Assembly: GCF_035994185.1 (NCBI RefSeq)
Contig: NZ_CP108538.1
Coordinates: 6,761,501-6,825,500, forward strand
Direction of reading: 5' to 3'
Length of the DNA stretch: 64,000 nt
Source: Streptomyces sp. NBC_01217
Lineage (GTDB): Bacteria > Actinomycetota > Actinomycetes > Streptomycetales > Streptomycetaceae
Numbering within the stretch: position 1 is the first letter of the stretch; the number at the start of each line of letters is the position of its first letter. The notes under the pieces were generated by a model, which did not search any database, was not told the DNA's origin, and saw only the letters and a program-made list of their open reading frames with translations. Positions 8,130 to 16,375 of this stretch are shown piece by piece. Both the position numbers and the translations under genes were made by a program.

Positions 8130-9989
8130 GTGCGCCCCGACACACCTGCTTCACCTTCGATGTCCGAACTGGCCCAGCGTCGCCTGTCCCGCAGGACGGT
8201 GGTGGCCGGAGGGCTCGTCACCGCCGCCGCGTCGTTCTTCGCGGCCCCGCCCGCGGCAGCCGCTACCGAACAGGCGGGTGTTGCGACTCATGGTGGTCGC
8301 AAGCCGCTGCTCGGGTTCCCTGCGGTCTCACCGAGTACCGCCGACAAGGTCGTGCTGCCGCCGGGCTACAGATACCAGGTGCTCTACCCCTGGGGTCACC
8401 CGATCGTGCCGTCCGGGCCCGCCTTCGCCGAGGACGCCGGCAACACCGCTGCCGAGCAGGCCAAGCAGGCAGGTGACCAGCACGACGGCATGTGGTTCTT
8501 CCCACTCAAGGGCGATCGCTCCGGTCTGCTCTGCGTGAACCACGAGTCCACGGCCGAGCAGTTGCTGCACACCGACGGCCGTGCCGACTGGACGTCGGAG
8601 AAGACCGCCAAGTCGATGGCCGCGCACGGTGTGTCGATCATCGAGATCGAACGGCGCCGCAACGGCCAGTGGCACCTCAACGAATCCAAGTACGCCCGCC
8701 GGGTGACCATGACCACGCCTGCCGAGATCACGGGTCCGGCGGCGGGACACCCGCTGCTGCGCACCAGCGCGGACCCCTACGGCGTCCGGGTGCTGGGCAC
8801 CCTGAACAACTGCGCCAGCGGGCCGACCCCTTGGGACACCTACCTGACGTGCGAAGAGACGATCAACAAGTACTTCTTCTACGACGAGGAACCGCCGCCG
8901 GCCGGCTCGGTCGAGGAGCGCTACGGCATCGGATCGGAGAGCCCGTACCCGTGGTACACCACGGAACCGCGGTTTGACATGCGGGTGGAGCCCAACGAGT
9001 ACAACCGGTTCGGCTGGGTGGTCGAGATCGACCCCTTCGACCCTTCGTCGAAGCCGAAGAAGCGGACCGCCCTGGGTCGCATGGAGCACGAGAACGCCGT
9101 CGTCGTGCGCGGCAAGCGCGGTGAGGCCGTCGTCTACATGGGCGATGACACGCAGTTCGACTACTTCTACAAGTTCGTGGGCGCCGAGCCGATCAAGGAC
9201 GCGCTCAAGCATCGGCGCAGCCCTCTCGACAAGGGCACCCTGTACGTCGCCCGGTTCGAGGAGGACGGCTCCGGCAGGTGGCTGCCGCTGGTGCACGGCA
9301 AGCCGGGCCTGACCAAGGCCGACGGGTTCGCCGACCAGGCCGAGGTGCTGATCCATGCGCGTCTTGCCGCGGATGCCGTGGGAGCCACCCCTATGGACCG
9401 CCCGGAGTGGTGCTCGGTGCAGCCCGGCACCGGCGCGGTGTTCTTCACCTGTACCAACAACACGGCCCGAACCGAGTCGGTGAACGCGCCCAACCCGCGG
9501 CTCAACAACCGTTTCGGGCACATCATGAAGATCGACGAGAACCGCAACCCCGGCTCGGCGAAGTTCGAGTGGGACATCTTCCTGCTCGCCGGGGACGAGG
9601 CCAGCGGCGCCACCGTTCCCCCGGACCAGGCCTTCGGCTCGCCCGACGGCCTCTGGTTCGATGCGCAGGGCCGGCTGTGGATCCAGACCGACGGAACCCA
9701 GCCGACGGTCAACGGCGTCGCGCAGAACAACCAGATGCTGGCGGCCGACCCCGACACCGGCGACATCCGGCGGTTCCTGGTCGGTCCGCCGCGCTGCGAG
9801 ATCACCGGCATCACGTCCACGCCGGACGGCCGGTCGCTGTTCGTGAACATCCAGCACCCCGGTGACTCCGGTACGCCCGAGAACCCCAGGTCGAGTTCGA
9901 ACTGGCCGGACTTCAGCCCCACCGGTCGTCCCCGGTCGGCCACGATCGTCATCACCAGGGAAGACGGTGGTGTGGTCGGCGCCCGCTGA
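8130..9989 (+). CDS. PhoX-family (DUF839) alkaline phosphatase, Tat-exported
   Basis: A 619-residue secreted protein. The N terminus carries a twin-arginine signal (LSRRTVVAGGLVTAAA, then a PAAAA cleavage region), so it should be exported folded by Tat. The body shows beta-propeller-type PhoX features: GDRSGLLCVNHE, NNCASGPTPWDTYLTCEE, GRMEHENAVV, MGDDTQFDYFYKF and SPDGLWFDAQGRLWIQTDG. PhoX enzymes are Ca/Fe-dependent phosphatases that scavenge organic phosphate. The start is GTG at 8130 with a GGAGG ribosome-binding site 6 nt upstream; an ATG at 8160 is a weaker alternative. An upstream 11-nt repeat array suggests PhoP control. Confidence 0.9.
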   Translation: MRPDTPASPSMSELAQRRLSRRTVVAGGLVTAAASFFAAPPAAAATEQAGVATHGGRKPLLGFPAVSPSTADKVVLPPGYRYQVLYPWGHPIVPSGPAFAEDAGNTAAEQAKQAGDQHDGMWFFPLKGDRSGLLCVNHESTAEQLLHTDGRADWTSEKTAKSMAAHGVSIIEIERRRNGQWHLNESKYARRVTMTTPAEITGPAAGHPLLRTSADPYGVRVLGTLNNCASGPTPWDTYLTCEETINKYFFYDEEPPPAGSVEERYGIGSESPYPWYTTEPRFDMRVEPNEYNRFGWVVEIDPFDPSSKPKKRTALGRMEHENAVVVRGKRGEAVVYMGDDTQFDYFYKFVGAEPIKDALKHRRSPLDKGTLYVARFEEDGSGRWLPLVHGKPGLTKADGFADQAEVLIHARLAADAVGATPMDRPEWCSVQPGTGAVFFTCTNNTARTESVNAPNPRLNNRFGHIMKIDENRNPGSAKFEWDIFLLAGDEASGATVPPDQAFGSPDGLWFDAQGRLWIQTDGTQPTVNGVAQNNQMLAADPDTGDIRRFLVGPPRCEITGITSTPDGRSLFVNIQHPGDSGTPENPRSSSNWPDFSPTGRPRSATIVITREDGGVVGAR

Positions 9990-10003
9990 GCGCACTCCAC
10001 GCA

Positions 10004-10061
10004 GACCTCGACGCCGGCGCCGGTCCGCAGCGGTTGCGGTACCGGCGTCGGCGTTCAGGTC
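10004..10061 (+). terminator. Hairpin terminator of the PhoX-family gene
   Basis: A long imperfect inverted repeat (GACCTCGACGCCGGCGCCGG paired with the segment ending GCGTCGGCGTTCAGGTC) begins 14 nt after the stop codon. The stem is more than 15 bp with few mismatches and no T-tract. Confidence 0.65.
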
Positions 10062-10142
10062 TGCCGGATCACCACATCGATGCCGGGCCGGGCATTACAG
10101 GTCATCTCAATTGGCTGGTCGGCGGTAGCGAATGAGGGTGCA

Positions 10143-10253
10143 GGCAATGCCGTAGCTCGATCCGACGCGTCCCATGCTAGGGCGGATGCCATGCTGTCGG
10201 CTGGTGTCGGCGAAGGTCCGGCTCACGTATGGGGCGCCCCTGTCCGTGTGAAA
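10143..10253 (-). pseudogene. IS3-family transposase (integrase core) fragment
   Basis: The translated minus strand contains FHTDRGAPYVSRTFADTSRQ followed by HGIRPSMGRVGSSYGIA. This matches the rve-domain signature of IS3/IS150-type transposases (HSDRG.QY.S..F......G...SMSR.G.C.DNA), including the second catalytic Asp. Only about 37 residues remain and the expected DNA..E continuation is lost, so it is a dead remnant. Confidence 0.7.
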
Positions 10254-10633
10254 TCGTGGTGCGCTTCTTGCGGGGCGAGCCGTGGGGCAGTTGGGGTGAG
10301 AACTGGGACTATCTCCTCCTGGCCGTCCAAGGTTCCGAAGAGGACCGGAATCCCGCCGAGATTTACGCGGCCCGCGCCGCTGCCTTGATCTGACATCTGT
10401 GGACGGCACACCGCCCGGATCAGCGAGACCATCGACGATGGGGCGGCTGACTGAGCGTCTCGAAGGTGGGCTTTGAAGTGCGCCGAAGCTGATCTGCATC
10501 GTCTGTGACGGCACCTGCGACGACGGGCACGTGTACGTGAGCACTCTCTCTGTGTCGACCGAGGGGCGCAGAGCGCTTGGCGTCATGGCAGGTGCGCAAT
10601 GGGAGATGGTGGATAGTCAAGTACAAGGACGCC

Positions 10634-10902
10634 GGCGCTGCAGATCGGCCACAACCGTTCGGCGCGCGGCCTGCAAGGCGTGATCTTCACCCGTGACGAC
10701 CGGGCGGGGGAGGGGAAGCTCTCCTCGCGCCTCGGGCTGGTCACCGAGGCCGTCGAGGCCGATGAGGACATGGATCAACCGTTCGGCGGCGGAGGTCGGC
10801 TACGAGGTGCTGTGCCGTCGTCACCACCGTCGGCGCGTGACCAGCACCGTGGCCCACGCCGGCGCCTTTTCTCCGGACGCCCTGCCGGTCACCCCCGCCT
10901 GA
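10634..10902 (+). pseudogene. tdk: Thymidine kinase pseudogene (5'-truncated, internal deletion, frameshift)
   Basis: One frame reads ALQIGHNRSARGLQGVIFTR and DDRAGEGKLSSRLGLVTEAV; after EDMD it jumps to another frame reading AAEVGYEVLCRRHHRRR and ending LPVTPA. Against the intact tdk at 5788 it lacks the start and P-loop, and about 340 nt of the middle including the DEAQF motif. The flanking remains are still 80% or so identical, so this is an old paralogue or the decayed original copy. It cannot make a functional kinase. Confidence 0.92.
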
Positions 10903-10964
10903 TCTCGCGGCCCGGTCTCACCCCACGAGCGGGAGCACGGCTGCGCCGCAGGACCGAAGCGCCG

Positions 10965-12233
10965 TCATATCGGCTCCCGTGTCTTCTGTACGGTGCCGTG
11001 GGGTACCCCGGTCCGCACCGTGTGCCGGGGATGGCGACGGCCCGCGGCCACGGTCACCATCGCGGCGGTGAGCGAGGCCAGCCCGCCGACCACGAATCCG
11101 GACCGTGCTCCCCAGCGTTCGGTGAGCCAGCCGACGAGCAGGGCGCCGAGCGGGGTGGAGCCCTGGAGGATCAGGGTGTACAGGGCCAGGACACGGCCGC
11201 GGTAGCGCGGGTCGCTGCCGAGCTGGATGCGGTGGTTGGCGGCCTGCGCGAAGTAGATCGCCGCGAACCCCGTGAGGAAGAGCAGCACCACCGCGGCCGC
11301 GTACGAGGGTGCCAAGCCGACACTCGTCTCCAGGACGCCGAAGACGACCGCGGACCCGGTCACCAGGCGGGCGGGCGGCCGACCGCGGCGCGCGGTCGTG
11401 GCGAACGCCGCCATGAGCGATCCCGCGGCGAACGCGGCCGTCAGCAGGCCGAAGGAGGACGCGTCGGAGTGGAACACCGACTTCGCCAGCAACGGCAGCG
11501 TCAGCTGGAAGTTCAGCCCGAACAGGCCGATCGCCGCGACGAGAACCATCGGCACTCTCAGATCGGCGCGGCTCACCGTGTAGCGCAGCCCGTCTACGAC
11601 ACGCGAGCGCGTGCGCCCGCCCGCCACCCGGTGCAGTTCGGCCGAGCGCATCAGACGCAGCCCCACCACGGTGGCGCCGTAGCTGGCGGCGTTGACGAGC
11701 ATCACCCAGCCGGTGCCGACGGCCGTGATGAGCAGCCCGGACACGGCCGGTCCGACGACTCGGGCGGCGTTGAAGTACGCGGCGCTGAGCGCCGACGCGT
11801 TCGGCAGCAGCTCCGCCCCGACCAGCTCGCTGACGAAGGCCATCCTGGTGGGGACCTCGACGGAGTTCACCAGACCGAGGCCGAGCGCGAACGCGTAGAT
11901 GTGCCACAGTCCGGCCGCGCCGGCGAACACCAGCAGCGACAACAGCAGCGCGAGCGCTCCCGAGGCCAGATTCGTGATCGTCAGGAGCATGCGCTTGTCG
12001 TAGCGGTCGGCGAGCCGCCCGCCGTAGAGCGTGAACAGCAGCAGAGGCGTGAACTGCAGGGCCGTCACGGTGCCCAGGGCCGTACCGGAGTCACCGGTCA
12101 GTCCGAGGACCAGCCAGTCCTGGGCGACGACCATCATCCAGGTGCCCGCCACCGACACGATCTGTCCGCCCGCGAAGAGCCGGAAGTTGCGCACGCGCAG
12201 GGCACGGAAGGTCTCCGGGAGCAGAGCCGTCAC
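10965..12233 (-). CDS. MFS transporter (DHA3-like drug efflux type)
   Basis: A 422-residue protein with about 12 hydrophobic segments. It starts after VTALLPETFRALRVRNFRLF, an N terminus typical of DHA3/MefA-type efflux proteins. The loop 2-3 signature GGRLADRYDKRMLL is present. The GTG start overlaps the hydrolase stop by 4 nt (GTGA), so the two are translationally coupled. Multidrug or metabolite export is inferred from the family; the substrate is unknown. The C terminus is basic and cytoplasmic. Confidence 0.88.
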   Translation of the reverse strand: MTALLPETFRALRVRNFRLFAGGQIVSVAGTWMMVVAQDWLVLGLTGDSGTALGTVTALQFTPLLLFTLYGGRLADRYDKRMLLTITNLASGALALLLSLLVFAGAAGLWHIYAFALGLGLVNSVEVPTRMAFVSELVGAELLPNASALSAAYFNAARVVGPAVSGLLITAVGTGWVMLVNAASYGATVVGLRLMRSAELHRVAGGRTRSRVVDGLRYTVSRADLRVPMVLVAAIGLFGLNFQLTLPLLAKSVFHSDASSFGLLTAAFAAGSLMAAFATTARRGRPPARLVTGSAVVFGVLETSVGLAPSYAAAVVLLFLTGFAAIYFAQAANHRIQLGSDPRYRGRVLALYTLILQGSTPLGALLVGWLTERWGARSGFVVGGLASLTAAMVTVAAGRRHPRHTVRTGVPHGTVQKTREPI

Positions 12234-13207
12234 CGGCGGACATCCACATTCCGGTCTTCGGCGTCCGCCGCTCGGCCCGGTGCCGCCAAGCACTCCTCCA
12301 GGAACGCGAAGGCCCTCAGATGGTAGGGACGGGCGGCCCTGCCGAGGCTGATGTTGTGCCCGGCGCCGGACATCCGGTCCATGACCGCGCGGGGCGCCGC
12401 GGACAGCCGGGCGGTGAGATCGGCGAGGTCCTCGTCCGCGTGCCGCCACCATGCCTCGTGCTCGGCGAAGGTCAGCCGGACGGGCACCCGGATCCGCGGC
12501 AGGATCTCGGCGGACAGCCGTGCCCAGCCGCCGACCGCGTCCACCTCGCGCGGCGGCACCGGGGCCACGACCGGCTGGATGGCACTGAAGGTGTCGGGCG
12601 GATAGAGGCTCAGCGGTCCCCAGTTGAGCCTCCGGTTCGCGGAGCCGAGGCTTTGGTGCACCTCTGTGGGTGCCACGGCGAGCCGGTGGCCGCACCCGGA
12701 GATGTCCAGCCCCAGCAGCCCTTCCGGAGCCTTGTCGGCGGCGAGCGTGAGCGCGAGTTTGCCGCCGAAGGAGTGGCCCAGCACCAGCACGCCGCCGCCC
12801 GTCGCACCGCGTGAGGTGAAGCGCTCGATGGCGGCGGACAGTTCGGCCGCCTGTTCGACGAGTGTCTGCCCGTCGGGCAGTCTGGCCGCGGATGTGCCGT
12901 AGCCGGGGCGGTCCAGGGCAAGCACGGTGTAACCGAGGGACGCTCCGAGGGTCAGCAAGGACACATCCGGGTGGGCCTGCCCGTCGAAGTAGCCCGCGCT
13001 CATGCCACCGCCGTGCAGAGCGATGACGACGGCTCGCGGAGAACCCTGCGGTGGTTCACTCAGCAGACCCGAGAGTCTCACGGCGGCTGCCTTCAGCGTG
13101 ATGCGGTGCACGCCCGGAGAGACCGGGGCCGGACGCAGCGCCACGTGGCGCCGCACCGCCCTTCGAGCGGTGGCCGGTGGCGTGGTGGCCGCCGAGATGT
13201 CTGCCAT
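12230..13207 (-). CDS. Alpha/beta hydrolase
   Basis: A 325-residue protein with the fold's hallmarks: the oxyanion strand ALHGGGMSAGYF, the nucleophile elbow GHSFGG, and a C-terminal catalytic His in GAGHNISLG. There is no clear signal peptide. The first 40 residues are Arg/Ala-rich. It lies upstream of, and overlaps, an MFS exporter gene, so the pair may process and export or detoxify one compound. The substrate is unknown. Confidence 0.87.
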   Translation of the reverse strand: MADISAATTPPATARRAVRRHVALRPAPVSPGVHRITLKAAAVRLSGLLSEPPQGSPRAVVIALHGGGMSAGYFDGQAHPDVSLLTLGASLGYTVLALDRPGYGTSAARLPDGQTLVEQAAELSAAIERFTSRGATGGGVLVLGHSFGGKLALTLAADKAPEGLLGLDISGCGHRLAVAPTEVHQSLGSANRRLNWGPLSLYPPDTFSAIQPVVAPVPPREVDAVGGWARLSAEILPRIRVPVRLTFAEHEAWWRHADEDLADLTARLSAAPRAVMDRMSGAGHNISLGRAARPYHLRAFAFLEECLAAPGRAADAEDRNVDVRR

Positions 13208-13210
13208 GCG

Positions 13211-13369
13211 TCACTCCTTGACCTCCTCGCCGCCCTCGACGGCGACCCTGACGATCGTGCCTTGCATCGGCGACGTGAGCGTGTAACCGGAGGCGTTTGG
13301 ACCGGTCTTCTTCGTCGCGCGGTGTTCGGGCCCGGCGTCGGCCGCGAGTCGGGTGCGGGCCGGGCTCAT
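13211..13369 (-). pseudogene. Truncated biotinyl/lipoyl-carrier domain, 52 codons
   Basis: An ATG-initiated 52-codon frame ends YTLTSPMQGTIVRVAVEGGE plus EVKE. SPMQGT.V.VAVEEG..V is the first half of the biotin carboxyl carrier domain of acyl-CoA carboxylases. The second half with the AMKM biotinylation site is absent because of a stop codon. The stop lies just ahead of the hydrolase start on the same strand. It may be a carboxylase relic or a genuine small protein, and there is no way to decide from sequence alone. Confidence 0.5.
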
Positions 13370-13463
13370 GCCCGCCGACGAGGGCAGGGAGCCCTCCGGG
13401 CGAAGGCCGGGCGGTGGTCGACCGAGCCCTCGGGCGTCCGGTGCGGATGCTTAGGATGACGCC

Positions 13464-14372
13464 GTGAACACGGTGAGCGGAACAGAGGCCGAGTCCGAAC
13501 CGGGCCCGCTGGGCAAGGTGCAGCCGAGGCAGCTGATCGTGACGGTCTACGGGCTGTACGCGCGCGACACCGACGGCTGGATGTCCGTGGCCTCGCTGAT
13601 CCAGCTGCTCGCTGACCTCGGCGTCGAGGGGCCGACCGTACGGTCCTCGGTCTCCCGGCTGAAGCGCGCCGGACTTCTCGAAGCCGAATCGGTCTCCGGA
13701 GCGGCCGGATACCGGATCTCATCCGAGACCGAGCGGATCCTGCGCGACGGCGACCCGCGCATCTTCGCGGCCCGGAGGGCCACCGTGGACGAGGGCTGGG
13801 TGCTGGTCGTCTTCTCCGTGCCCGAGTCCGAGCGCGCCAAGCGGCACACCCTGCGCACCCAGCTCACCCGGCTCGGCTTCGGTTCCGTGTCCGCCGGGGT
13901 GTGGATCGCACCGGGCCATGTGCACGAGGAGGCGGAGGACATGCTGGCCAGGCACGGGCTGCGCTCGTACGCCGACCTCTTCCGGGCCGACTACCTCTCG
14001 GTGGCGGGGGACAAGGACAAGGCGGGGGACAAGGACAAGAAGGACGACGGGAGCGGGGACCTTCCCGCGAAGGTGCGCTCCTGGTGGGACACCGTGCGGC
14101 TGCAGCAGCTGTACGTCGAGTTCCTCGCCGTGCACCGCCCGGTGGCCGAGCGGATCGCGAGCGGCGGCCCGGTGACGGACCGCGAGGCGTTCGCGACGTA
14201 CATCAGGGTCCTCACCGACTGGCGCAGGCTCGTCTATCTCGACCCGGGTGTGGCGCGTGAACTGCTGCCCGCCGAGTGGAGCGGAACCGAGGCGTCCGAA
14301 CTCTTCGACGAGCTGCACGCCCGGCTGGCCGGCCCCGCCCGCCGGCATGTCGATCGGGTCAGGGCCGGCTGA
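13464..14372 (+). CDS. PaaX-family transcriptional regulator
   Basis: A 302-residue protein. Residues about 15-85 form the PaaX N-terminal winged helix (PRQLIVTVYGLYARDTDGW, then VRSSVSRLKRAGLLE as recognition helix). A PaaX central domain follows (WVLVVFSVPESERAKRHTLR) and a C-terminal domain (AVHRPVAER, YLDPGVARELLP). PaaX in other bacteria represses phenylacetate catabolism in response to phenylacetyl-CoA; no paa genes lie nearby, so the target is unknown. A lysine/aspartate-rich insert near residue 180 is encoded by two copies of an 18-nt repeat. Confidence 0.9.
   Translation: MNTVSGTEAESEPGPLGKVQPRQLIVTVYGLYARDTDGWMSVASLIQLLADLGVEGPTVRSSVSRLKRAGLLEAESVSGAAGYRISSETERILRDGDPRIFAARRATVDEGWVLVVFSVPESERAKRHTLRTQLTRLGFGSVSAGVWIAPGHVHEEAEDMLARHGLRSYADLFRADYLSVAGDKDKAGDKDKKDDGSGDLPAKVRSWWDTVRLQQLYVEFLAVHRPVAERIASGGPVTDREAFATYIRVLTDWRRLVYLDPGVARELLPAEWSGTEASELFDELHARLAGPARRHVDRVRAG
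14005..14040 (+). repeat. Two-copy 18-nt tandem repeat inside the paaX-like gene
   Basis: GCGGGGGACAAGGACAAG occurs twice in tandem and encodes AGDKDK AGDKDK in the linker before the C-terminal domain. It is in frame and probably expands or contracts by slippage. Confidence 0.8.
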
Positions 14373-14397
14373 CCGGCCCGCCCCGCGCCCGGGCTGC

Positions 14398-15177
14398 TCA
14401 GTAGCGGGCGGCCGACCGTACGATCGTGAACACCGCGCCCTCCGGATCCGCCACGGTCGCCACCCGGCCGCTCGACCCCTCCCGGGGCGGCTGCAGGATG
14501 TATCCGCCGAGCTCCACCACGCGCTGCGCGGCAGCGTCGGTGTCGTCGACCTCGAAGTACGTCATCCAGTGCGGGCCGCGGTCGCGGGGCAGGGCGTGAC
14601 CGACGCCGTGCAGCGAGGCCACCGGACGGCCGTTCAGATGCAGGGTCTGATAGTCGAAGTCCGCCGAGACGACCGCCTCCGCCTCATAGCCGAAGACCGT
14701 CTGGTAGAACTTGCAGACCGTCGAGGTCTCGCGGGTCACCAGCTCGTTCCAGACCGGGGTGCCGTGGGCTCCGGCGAGTGCCGTGCCGACGTGCGCGGCG
14801 GCCTGCCAGATCCCGAAGACCGCGCCACTGGGGTCGGAGGCGATGGCCATCCGGCCCGCCTCGCCCGCATCGAGCGGCCCGACGGCGACCGTGCCGCCGC
14901 AGGAGCGGATCACCTCCGCCGTGACATCGGCGTCGTCGGTGGCCAGATAGGTGGTCCAGGCGACCGGCAGATGGCGGTCGGGCGGCAGCTGTCCGATGCC
15001 CGCGACCACCTTCCCGTCGATCAGCGCGCGGACGTACGGACCGAGCTGGTCCGGGCCCGGCACGAACTCCCAGCCGAACAGATCGGCGTAGAAATCCTCG
15101 GTCGTGCTCAGGCCGTGCACGATCAGACTCACCCAGCAAGGCGCTCCGGGCGTGCGTCGGGCGGCAGCCTCGGTCAT
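14398..15177 (-). CDS. VOC (glyoxalase/bleomycin-resistance) family protein, two-domain
   Basis: A 259-residue protein built of two tandem VOC half-domains (about residues 12-130 and 140-258), each with a F(Y)..LFGWE- or VFGYE-type strand and a DP.GAVF motif near its end (SDPSGAVFGIWQ, ADPEGAVFTIV). Such proteins bind a metal and a small substrate or drug; the actual ligand is unknown. The ATG at 15177 follows a GGAGAG ribosome-binding site, with a GTG two codons upstream as an alternative. It is divergent from the sulfurtransferase gene across a 233-nt spacer. Confidence 0.85.
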   Translation of the reverse strand: MTEAAARRTPGAPCWVSLIVHGLSTTEDFYADLFGWEFVPGPDQLGPYVRALIDGKVVAGIGQLPPDRHLPVAWTTYLATDDADVTAEVIRSCGGTVAVGPLDAGEAGRMAIASDPSGAVFGIWQAAAHVGTALAGAHGTPVWNELVTRETSTVCKFYQTVFGYEAEAVVSADFDYQTLHLNGRPVASLHGVGHALPRDRGPHWMTYFEVDDTDAAAQRVVELGGYILQPPREGSSGRVATVADPEGAVFTIVRSAARY

Positions 15178-15410
15178 CGTCACTCTCTCCTCGGACCATC
15201 GTGGTGGCCGTACGGGGGGAACGGGGCCGGTGCGCCGCCATGCGGTACAGGATGTGTGCGCCCCGTGCAGATGTTTGCACCACCCGGCGCACGATGTGCC
15301 CCGGCCGCGCCGCACTTTCCGGGATCTCGACAGAGAGAGACCGTTTTTATGCGATACGTCCGTTTCGAAGGTGTTACTGGTGGGGCGGCTCCTGCGCGAG
15401 GATGGCACCC

Positions 15411-16238
15411 ATGAAGCCCATCATCACCGCATCCGAATGCATGAGCGAGTCGGCGGGGCCACATCCGCCGGTGCTCCTGGACGTACGTTGGCAGCTGGGC
15501 GGCCCGCACGGCCGGCCCGACTACGAGGCCGGGCACATTCCCGGTGCGGTCTTTGTCGACCTGGACGCGGAACTCGCCGGTCCGCCAGGCAGCGGCGGCC
15601 GTCATCCGTTGCCCGACCCGGAGGAATTCGGCGCGGTGATGCGCCGGGCCGGTGTCTCCCGGGACACTCCGGTGGTCGTGTACGACGGCGGCCAGGGCTG
15701 GGCCGCGGCGCGCGCCTGGTGGTTGCTGCGCTGGACGGGGCACGAGGATGTCCGGGTCCTGGACGGCGGTCTCGCGGCCTGGACGGGGGAGCTGCAGACG
15801 GAGATCCCGACCCCGGCAGAGGGCGATTTCCGGCCCGTCCCCGGCGCCCTGCCGCTGCTGGACGCGGACGGGGCCGCGGCGCTGGCCCGCTCGGGTCTGC
15901 TGCTGGACGCGCGGGCCGCCGAGCGCTACCGGGGCGATGTGGAGCCGATCGACCGGGTGGGCGGCCATATCCCGGGCGCTGTCTCGGCCCCGACCTCCGA
16001 GAACGTGGTGGACGACGGCCGATTCCTGCCCGCGCACTCGCTGGCCTCCCGCTTCGAGGGGCTCGGCGCTGACCGGGCGCCGCAGGTGGGCGTCTACTGC
16101 GGCTCCGGTGTCTCCGGCGCCCACGAGGTGCTGGCCCTGGCCGTCGCCGGGATCCCCGCGGCGCTGTATGCGGGCTCCTGGTCCGAGTGGTCCGGCGACG
16201 AGTCCCGCCCGGTGGCCAAGGGCCCCGACCCCCAGTAA
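15411..16238 (+). CDS. Sulfurtransferase (thiosulfate / 3-mercaptopyruvate type), tandem rhodanese
   Basis: 275 residues, two rhodanese domains. The N-terminal domain is inactive-type (VLLDVRWQLGG, HIPGAVFVDLD) and the C-terminal one carries the catalytic cysteine in the loop YCGSGVSGAHE. A CGSGV[ST]A loop is the signature of 3-mercaptopyruvate sulfurtransferases, while classical thiosulfate sulfurtransferases have CRKGVT, so the former activity is more likely. It is cytoplasmic, with no signal peptide. The chosen ATG at 15411 gives the family's usual length. Confidence 0.9.
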   Translation: MKPIITASECMSESAGPHPPVLLDVRWQLGGPHGRPDYEAGHIPGAVFVDLDAELAGPPGSGGRHPLPDPEEFGAVMRRAGVSRDTPVVVYDGGQGWAAARAWWLLRWTGHEDVRVLDGGLAAWTGELQTEIPTPAEGDFRPVPGALPLLDADGAAALARSGLLLDARAAERYRGDVEPIDRVGGHIPGAVSAPTSENVVDDGRFLPAHSLASRFEGLGADRAPQVGVYCGSGVSGAHEVLALAVAGIPAALYAGSWSEWSGDESRPVAKGPDPQ

Positions 16239-16320
16239 CGGGGCGCGCACCGGTCCGTCGCCACGCCATGGCCGTACCGCGCTCCGCGCACACGCGGCAC
16301 TGCCGGGCCCGTATGCCGCA

Positions 16321-16354
16321 CGAGGGCCCGTACGCCACTGCGTACGGGCCCTCG
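16321..16354. terminator. Bidirectional terminator between sulfurtransferase gene and sepH
   Basis: A perfect 15-bp stem (CGAGGGCCCGTACGC / GCGTACGGGCCCTCG) with a CACT loop lies between two convergent genes, 22 nt before the sepH stop. There is no T-tract on either side. Confidence 0.85.
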
Positions 16355-16375
16355 TCATGCTGCGGTCACCCTGCC

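Larger units (their letters stand above)
9990..10633. other. Non-coding scar between PhoX gene and tdk pseudogene
   Basis: It contains the terminator-like hairpin at 10004-10061 and an IS3-type integrase-core remnant at 10143-10253 on the minus strand. The rest has no recognisable genes. Confidence 0.5.

Noticed and set aside
10680-12326. A 548-codon open frame on the plus strand opposite the MFS gene
   Set aside because: After the first 30 codons (thymidine kinase remnant) it reads as a low-complexity shadow of the minus-strand transporter, which has well-formed membrane spans.
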